This document shows, one piece after another, positions 5,987 to 10,076 of a stretch of 10,076 bases of DNA. Numbering within the stretch: the first letter of the stretch is position 1; every line of letters starts with the position of its first letter. The position numbers and the translations under genes are program-made. Source of the DNA: Candidatus Hydrogenedentota bacterium (GTDB lineage: Bacteria; Hydrogenedentota; Hydrogenedentia; Hydrogenedentales; CAITNO01); the NCBI GenBank assembly GCA_022710255.1, contig JAKLHG010000100.1, forward strand, positions 1 to 10,076, read 5' to 3'. Below the pieces are notes generated by a model that had not been told where the DNA came from, made no database searches, and saw only the letters and a list, made by a program, of their open reading frames with translations.

Positions 5987-7056
5987 ATACCCAATTTTGG
6001 CATGGCAAACGGGTTTTCATCACCGGTCATACAGGATTCAAGGGGTCTTGGCTGTGCCTCTGGCTCCATTCCCTGGGAGCCAAAGTCACCGGTTACTCTT
6101 TAAAACCTCCCACCCGACCCAGTCTCTTCGAGTTGGCAAGGGTTGGGAAATTGGTCAAATCCGTCCACGGTGACGTGCGTGACGGCACGCACCTGAAAAA
6201 AGTCATGTCCGCGGCACGGCCGGAGATCGCTTTCCATATGGCCGCCCAACCCCTCGTTCGTGAATCCTACAAAAACCCTATCGAAACCTATGAGACCAAC
6301 GTTCTGGGCACTGTTAATTTTCTGGAAGCCGTGCGCCACGCAACCGGACTTCACGCCGTTGTCAATGTCACCACCGACAAATGTTATGAAAACCGGGAGT
6401 GGGTCTGGGGATACCGCGAAGACGAACCGATGGGCGGGCACGACCCCTATTCCAACAGCAAGGCTTGTTCCGAACTGGTGACTGCCTCTTTCCGCAGTTC
6501 TTTTTTCAATCCCAAAGATTATCGGCGGCATCAGGTGGCGCTCGCATCGGCACGAGCAGGGAACGTCATCGGTGGTGGCGATTGGGCGGAAGACCGACTG
6601 ATTCCCGACTGCATCCGCGCCATTTTGAAGGGGGAAAAAGTCCTGATACGGAATCCAAACTCCATCAGGCCGTGGCAACATGTTTTGGAACCTTTGAACG
6701 GCTATCTAACCTTAGCGCAGAAACTACATACAGACGGGCCTCATTACGCGGAAGGCTGGAATTTCGGTCCCGACGAGAGCGACGCAAAACCCGTGCTTTG
6801 GATCGTCAAACGGTTATGCGCTCTCTGGAACAACGACGCCGGCTATCGAATCGACCGCCGCAAACACCCGCATGAGGCCAACTATTTAAAACTGGACTGT
6901 TCCAAAGCCAAAACCCGCCTCGGCTGGCAGCCTCGCTGGAATTTGGAATACGCCATTGACCATATCGTGGAATGGACAGAATCTTATGTCGCACAAACTG
7001 ATTTACAGAAAGTTTGTTTAGCTCAAATTAAAGATTACGAAACAACTTCTTCCTGA
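5980..7056 (+). CDS. rfbG: CDP-glucose 4,6-dehydratase
   Basis: Turns CDP-glucose into CDP-4-keto-6-deoxyglucose with bound NAD, providing the 4-keto group that later enzymes modify. The 358-residue SDR has the NAD motif TGHTGFKG (14-21), HMAAQPLVRESY, the RfbG-type active site TTDKCYEN in place of the TDE of dTDP-glucose dehydratases, and the catalytic YSNSK. SARAGNVIGGGDWAEDRLIPD and RPWQHVLEPLNGYL are also highly typical. The ATG at 5980 gives MVNTQFWHGKRVFITG, the normal family start, preceded by GGAAGG (5967-5972), and overlaps the rfbF stop (ATGGTGA). The open frame extends upstream to 5944, but that lies within rfbF and adds atypical residues. It is translationally coupled to rfbF and is followed after only a few bases by the GT-C-like gene. 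Confidence 0.96.
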   Translation: MVNTQFWHGKRVFITGHTGFKGSWLCLWLHSLGAKVTGYSLKPPTRPSLFELARVGKLVKSVHGDVRDGTHLKKVMSAARPEIAFHMAAQPLVRESYKNPIETYETNVLGTVNFLEAVRHATGLHAVVNVTTDKCYENREWVWGYREDEPMGGHDPYSNSKACSELVTASFRSSFFNPKDYRRHQVALASARAGNVIGGGDWAEDRLIPDCIRAILKGEKVLIRNPNSIRPWQHVLEPLNGYLTLAQKLHTDGPHYAEGWNFGPDESDAKPVLWIVKRLCALWNNDAGYRIDRRKHPHEANYLKLDCSKAKTRLGWQPRWNLEYAIDHIVEWTESYVAQTDLQKVCLAQIKDYETTSS

Positions 7057-7088
7057 TCCCATTGCCACTTTCTTTTTCCATAAATGAA

Positions 7089-8933
7089 ATGGACACAGCT
7101 TTGGCGCACGCTAAAATGGAACAAATTTTATCTAAACCGCACTCATCCCAACCACTGCGCACATTTTTTTCTTATGCCATATTGACCTTTCTCACCGTCA
7201 CTCTTGCGGCCTATTTCCTTCAACTCTGCCGCGCTGATATTTCAACGTCTTTCTATTATTGCTATGGAGGAGACGCGTTATTTACGCAATCGCTTGCAAA
7301 AGGCATCGTTGAAAACGGCTGGTACCTGATCAATCCCCGCCTCGGCGCTCCTCAAGGGCAGCAACTTTATGACTACCCTCTGACAGACTCCCTCAACTTT
7401 TTAATAATGAAAGGGATCGCCGTTTTCACGAATAACCCGGCCGCTATTATGAATATTTTCTATCTTCTCACATTTCTGCTCGTATCACTCGGCGCCTTTT
7501 ATTCACTTCGCGCACTGGGAATAACGCCGTTTTCAGCATGCTGCGCCAGCCTGCTCTACACCTTTTTGCCGTATCATTTTCTTCGAGGGACCGGGCATCT
7601 CCTGCTTTGCTCCTATTTCATGGTGCCCATTGTTCTTTCGTTTATCCTCAGGCTTCTCCATGACCCAGAACCTGTGATTCCAAAAACAAATCAGGAAACA
7701 AAATCATTTTTCCGGAGCCCCATATTATGGGGGGGGATCATCATCTGCGCTCTCGCCTCATCCACGGGCATCTATTACGCCTTTTTTTCATGTTATTTTC
7801 TGACTATTGCCTTCCTCATTTTATTTGTCACAAAAACGAACACACATCGCGCAAAAATCGCGCTTTTTTTTATAACGATCATCTCGGCAGGCGTAATCGC
7901 TAATTTTACGCCGAGCATCCTCCATCGCACAAAGAATGGGAAAAACCCAGCGGCCGTAAAACGGGCTCACGCCGATTCCGAAGTATACGCTCTTAAAATA
8001 ACACAACTCATCTTCCCTAATGCGACGCACCGAAACAACCGCCTTGCACGGTTTATGACGCACTATAACGCTAACTCACCCCTCATAAACGAAAATAATA
8101 CAGCCTCCCTGGGAATTGCCGGAACTATTGGGTTTCTGGCATTGCTGATTTGGCTTTTTGTCTCAACAAAAATGTCGAGTGCTCATCCTTTGCTCGCCCA
8201 CCTCAGCGCCATGAACCTTGCCGCTATCTTTTTGGGAACTGTTGGGGGAGGAGGTGCTCTTTTCGGGTGGTTGATTTCCCCCCAAATACGGGCCTATAAC
8301 CGCATTTCAGTATTCATCGCTTTCTTTTGTATAGCATTCCTCGCCTATGCTGTCGACCGACTCTTGGAACGTTCCTCATCTATTCGCTTCGTAAAACCGA
8401 TCAGTTTGATTGCCGTGTCCGCTTTGACAGCACTGGCGTTGATTGAACAGACCTCGCCTAGCTTTGTGCCCCCCTATCATGTTTCCAAAGCAGCGAGCGT
8501 AGCCGCAAAAAATTACTTCACCCAAATTGAAAAACGGCTCCCACCGGGTAGTATGATTTTTCAGCTCCCTTATATGCCGTTCCCTGAAACGTCCCCCGTA
8601 TTCAACGTAGCGGATTACGAACTGCTCGTCCCTTATCTTCACACCGAACAACTTCATTGGAGTTATGGGAGCATGAAAGGCCGGCAGGGAGACGTCTGGC
8701 AACGAGAAGCAGCTGCAAAGCCACTGCCGGATTTCCTTAAATCAATATACTCCGCCGGGTTCCGTGGACTCTTGTTGAATCGCAACGGTTATCCAGACAA
8801 TGGCGTTTCGATGATCCGGGACTTGTCCCGTCTACTGAATACAACACCGATTCAGGACAACGTAACCCCCTATGTCTTTTTTGACCTCGCTCCCCTGATC
8901 GGGAACGTCGACAATAAGCCGCACAGCCTGTAA
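7089..8933 (+). CDS. Polytopic membrane protein, probable GT-C fold glycosyltransferase of uncharacterised family
   Basis: From ATG 7089 the protein has 614 residues: roughly ten or more hydrophobic helices in the first 420 or so, then about 150 soluble residues. After the first helix comes a loop with YGGDALF, whose aspartate is placed like the catalytic acid of GT-C enzymes, then a long loop with NPRLGAPQGQQLYDYP. The tail has LPYMPFPE and, further on, DYELLVPYLHTEQLHWSYGSMKGR. I have the impression this is a recurring uncharacterised bacterial family, but cannot confirm it here. GT-C enzymes take sugars from polyprenyl phosphate at the outer face of the inner membrane, which suits the GtrB-like gene next door. 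The start is uncertain: the frame also has TTG at 7062 (six bases after rfbG) and ATG at 7113, and none has a clear Shine-Dalgarno. The gene is visibly AT-richer than its neighbours, hinting at separate ancestry. A G8 run lies at 7729-7736. Confidence 0.7.
   Translation: MDTALAHAKMEQILSKPHSSQPLRTFFSYAILTFLTVTLAAYFLQLCRADISTSFYYCYGGDALFTQSLAKGIVENGWYLINPRLGAPQGQQLYDYPLTDSLNFLIMKGIAVFTNNPAAIMNIFYLLTFLLVSLGAFYSLRALGITPFSACCASLLYTFLPYHFLRGTGHLLLCSYFMVPIVLSFILRLLHDPEPVIPKTNQETKSFFRSPILWGGIIICALASSTGIYYAFFSCYFLTIAFLILFVTKTNTHRAKIALFFITIISAGVIANFTPSILHRTKNGKNPAAVKRAHADSEVYALKITQLIFPNATHRNNRLARFMTHYNANSPLINENNTASLGIAGTIGFLALLIWLFVSTKMSSAHPLLAHLSAMNLAAIFLGTVGGGGALFGWLISPQIRAYNRISVFIAFFCIAFLAYAVDRLLERSSSIRFVKPISLIAVSALTALALIEQTSPSFVPPYHVSKAASVAAKNYFTQIEKRLPPGSMIFQLPYMPFPETSPVFNVADYELLVPYLHTEQLHWSYGSMKGRQGDVWQREAAAKPLPDFLKSIYSAGFRGLLLNRNGYPDNGVSMIRDLSRLLNTTPIQDNVTPYVFFDLAPLIGNVDNKPHSL
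7729..7736 (+). repeat. Homopolymer tract G8 within the GT-C-like gene
   Basis: Eight consecutive G bases encode the end of Trp and two Gly codons (LWGGII) inside a membrane helix. The frame is intact as given. A one-base slip would truncate the protein near its middle. Confidence 0.8.
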
Positions 8934-8954
8934 ATTACTAGGAGAGAGCGCCCA

Positions 8955-9887
8955 ATGAGCATTGCCATCGTCATCCCTGTTTATCGGGAAGAAAAAAATA
9001 TCATGAAACTTTACGACCGGCTGGAAGCCGTCACTAAAGACATCAAAGAATTTCAATGGGATTATATTTTCGTCAACGACGGCAGCCCGGACAACTCCCT
9101 GCAAGTCCTCAAACAGCTGGCCTTGCAGGACAAGAAAGTGAAGGTCATCGACTTTTCCCGCAATTTTGGCAAAGAAATCGCCCTCACCGCTGGCGTTCAT
9201 GCTGCCAAAACCGAAGCCGCCATCTGCATGGACGCCGACCTGCAACATCCGCCCGAACTCATCCCGGAACTCATCAAGGCCTGGAGGGGGGGGGCTGAAG
9301 TGGTAGCTACTATTAGGGTCAGTATTGCTAATCAGCCATTGTTGCGCCAGCTTGGATCGTCTTTGTATTACTGGCTTATGGGGATGATATCCCCGCTCGA
9401 CATGGCCTCAAAAACGACGGATTTTCGTCTTTTCGACAAAAAGGTCATGGCAGCACTGCACCAGGTAACGGAACGCGAGCGTATGTTCCGAGGTATCATC
9501 GACTGGATGGGCTTCAAAAAAGCCTACGTTGAATTCCATGCGGACGAACGAGAGGGGGGGAGAGCTTCTTATTCTTACGCCAAACTTTGGCATCTCGCCC
9601 TGAACAGCATCACATCGTTTTCGCTGTTGCCATTGCGGCTGACAACCTATTTGGGCCTCAGTATCGCCCTCGTAAGCGTGGTTCTGCTGATCGTTATGTT
9701 GTTGGCCAGGTTCTATTTTGCGCCGAAGCTTTTCACGTCGTTGGCCATCGTCGTGGTCATCAATATTTTCCTCAACGGCATCGTGCTCATGTCCGTCGGA
9801 CTGATCGCCCTATACATCGCCACGATACACACGGAAGTCATCAACCGCCCGTTGTACATCGTCCGGGAGCGGGTCAATTTTGATTAA
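8955..9887 (+). CDS. Polyprenyl-phosphate glycosyltransferase, GT2 DPM/GtrB type
   Basis: The 310-residue protein starts with the GT-A fold: IAIVIPVYREEKNI (about 3-16), FVNDGSPDNS (nucleotide-binding D), DFSRNFGKEIALTAG (substrate loop) and the metal motif CMDADLQHPPE. It continues with TTDFRLFDKKVM and the RMFRGIIDWMGF segment, then two C-terminal membrane helices (about 225-250 and 260-290) in the arrangement of GtrB/ArnC enzymes. These transfer a sugar from a nucleotide to undecaprenyl phosphate on the inner face of the membrane. AGGAG (8940-8944) sits 10 bases before the ATG. It probably supplies the lipid-linked sugar used by the GT-C-like protein encoded just before it (inference). The sugar cannot be read from sequence. 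G9 (9286-9294) and G7 (9554-9560) tracts interrupt the frame without breaking it. Confidence 0.92.
   Translation: MSIAIVIPVYREEKNIMKLYDRLEAVTKDIKEFQWDYIFVNDGSPDNSLQVLKQLALQDKKVKVIDFSRNFGKEIALTAGVHAAKTEAAICMDADLQHPPELIPELIKAWRGGAEVVATIRVSIANQPLLRQLGSSLYYWLMGMISPLDMASKTTDFRLFDKKVMAALHQVTERERMFRGIIDWMGFKKAYVEFHADEREGGRASYSYAKLWHLALNSITSFSLLPLRLTTYLGLSIALVSVVLLIVMLLARFYFAPKLFTSLAIVVVINIFLNGIVLMSVGLIALYIATIHTEVINRPLYIVRERVNFD
9286..9294 (+). repeat. Homopolymer tract G9 within the GtrB-like gene
   Basis: Nine consecutive G bases span the Arg-Gly-Gly-Ala codons right after the catalytic DADLQHPPE segment. It is the longest homopolymer I noticed in the window. As given the frame is open; a one-base change would remove the rest of the enzyme, including both membrane helices. 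Confidence 0.85.
9554..9560 (+). repeat. Homopolymer tract G7 within the GtrB-like gene
   Basis: Seven consecutive G bases encode part of Glu-Gly-Gly in REGGRASYS, a glycine-rich stretch usual for this family, so the run may simply follow from codon choice. Confidence 0.7.
9865..9869 (+). promoter_or_regulatory. Ribosome binding site fixing the TTG start of the flippase gene
   Basis: GGGAG lies inside the end of the preceding gene, ten bases before the TTG at 9880. No ATG is available before the first membrane helix, so this supports the non-ATG start. Confidence 0.5.
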
Positions 9888-10076
9888 ACGGTTCAAGGCG
9901 GTATGTGGACTGACGGAGTTCGGATCTTTTTACTCGGATCGCCTAGTGAAAGCCAGTGGTCTGCTCTTCGTTACCGCGATGGTGGGCAACGTCTCGAGCT
10001 ACGCGTTCCAGGTCGTCATGGGGCGGCTGTTGACGCCCGTGGAATACGGACTGGTGAACGCCCTGTTGTCGCTGCT
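9880..10076 (+). CDS. Wzx-like polysaccharide flippase, 5' end only (MOP/MVF superfamily)
   Basis: The 65 visible codons read MIKRFKAVCGLTEFGSF, then a hydrophobic helix (ASGLLFVTAMVGNVSSYAFQVVMGRLL) followed by TPVEYGLVNALLSL. A first helix ending in a gRLLxPxEYG motif is the standard start of Wzx and related polysaccharide exporters, which flip polyprenyl-linked repeat units across the inner membrane. I choose the TTG at 9880: GGGAG (9865-9869) precedes it by ten bases and it overlaps the GtrB-like stop by eight bases, so it is the last visible member of the rfbF operon. The next ATG in frame (9983) would cut into the first helix and is less likely. The rest of the gene lies beyond the window, so family assignment rests on the first helix only. 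Confidence 0.8.
   Translation, partial: MIKRFKAVCGLTEFGSFYSDRLVKASGLLFVTAMVGNVSSYAFQVVMGRLLTPVEYGLVNALLSL

Noticed and set aside
6100..6681. Minus-strand open frame of 193 codons
   Set aside because: It is antisense to rfbG, which has clear motifs throughout; no recognisable domain on the opposite strand.
9295..9360. Possible frameshift or recombination joint after the G9 tract
   Set aside because: Codon use turns more AT-rich for about 60 bases, but the protein stays in frame and the family pattern continues into TTDFRLFDKKVM, so no break is supported.

Overview
This window is a surface-polysaccharide (O-antigen or exopolysaccharide type) locus of a bacterium. Base composition looks moderate to slightly GC-rich by eye, but one membrane gene is clearly AT-richer. 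The gene types (CDP-sugar synthesis, polyprenyl-linked glycosyltransferase, flippase) suggest an environmental bacterium, probably Gram-negative. No gene here fixes the phylum, so I do not name one.

Layout. Left arm, rightward: the 3' end of an extended SDR sugar epimerase/dehydratase (1-246), then a ThDP-dependent enzyme of the acetolactate synthase/YerE class (260-2086). Middle, leftward from about 5110: acylating acetaldehyde dehydrogenase (MhpF-like), 4-hydroxy-2-oxovalerate aldolase (MhpE-like) and a second SDR, joined by two 4-base ATGA overlaps and ending 44 bases from the ThDP gene in a convergent arrangement. Right arm, rightward from about 5180: glucose-1-phosphate cytidylyltransferase (rfbF), CDP-glucose 4,6-dehydratase (rfbG), a polytopic GT-C-like membrane protein, a GtrB/DPM-type polyprenyl-phosphate glycosyltransferase and the start of a Wzx-like flippase that runs off the window. 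The two middle arms diverge from a compact region (5110-5206). It has an extended -10 element on each strand and a perfect 7-2-7 dyad exactly midway between them.

How the genes may work together. RfbF and RfbG make CDP-4-keto-6-deoxyglucose. MhpF and MhpE, best known from aromatic catabolism, can run in reverse: acetyl-CoA to acetaldehyde, then condensation with pyruvate to 4-hydroxy-2-oxovalerate. YerE, a relative of the ThDP enzyme, decarboxylates a 2-oxo acid (pyruvate) and adds the acyl unit to the C4 ketone of a CDP-sugar. I therefore infer that this locus adds a four-carbon 3-hydroxybutanoyl branch to a CDP-ketosugar, with the SDRs reducing or epimerising the product, to give a ten-carbon branched sugar. 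As I recall it, erwiniose from Erwinia LPS has such a carbon skeleton (3,6,8-trideoxy-4-C-(1-hydroxyethyl)octose). The GtrB-like enzyme, GT-C protein and flippase would transfer and export sugars or repeat units. No 3-dehydrase (RfbH/E1 type) is visible, so whether the acceptor is 3-deoxygenated cannot be decided here.

Every stretch longer than about 100 bases is accounted for by a gene. I saw no tRNA, rRNA, CRISPR array, insertion sequence or attachment site.
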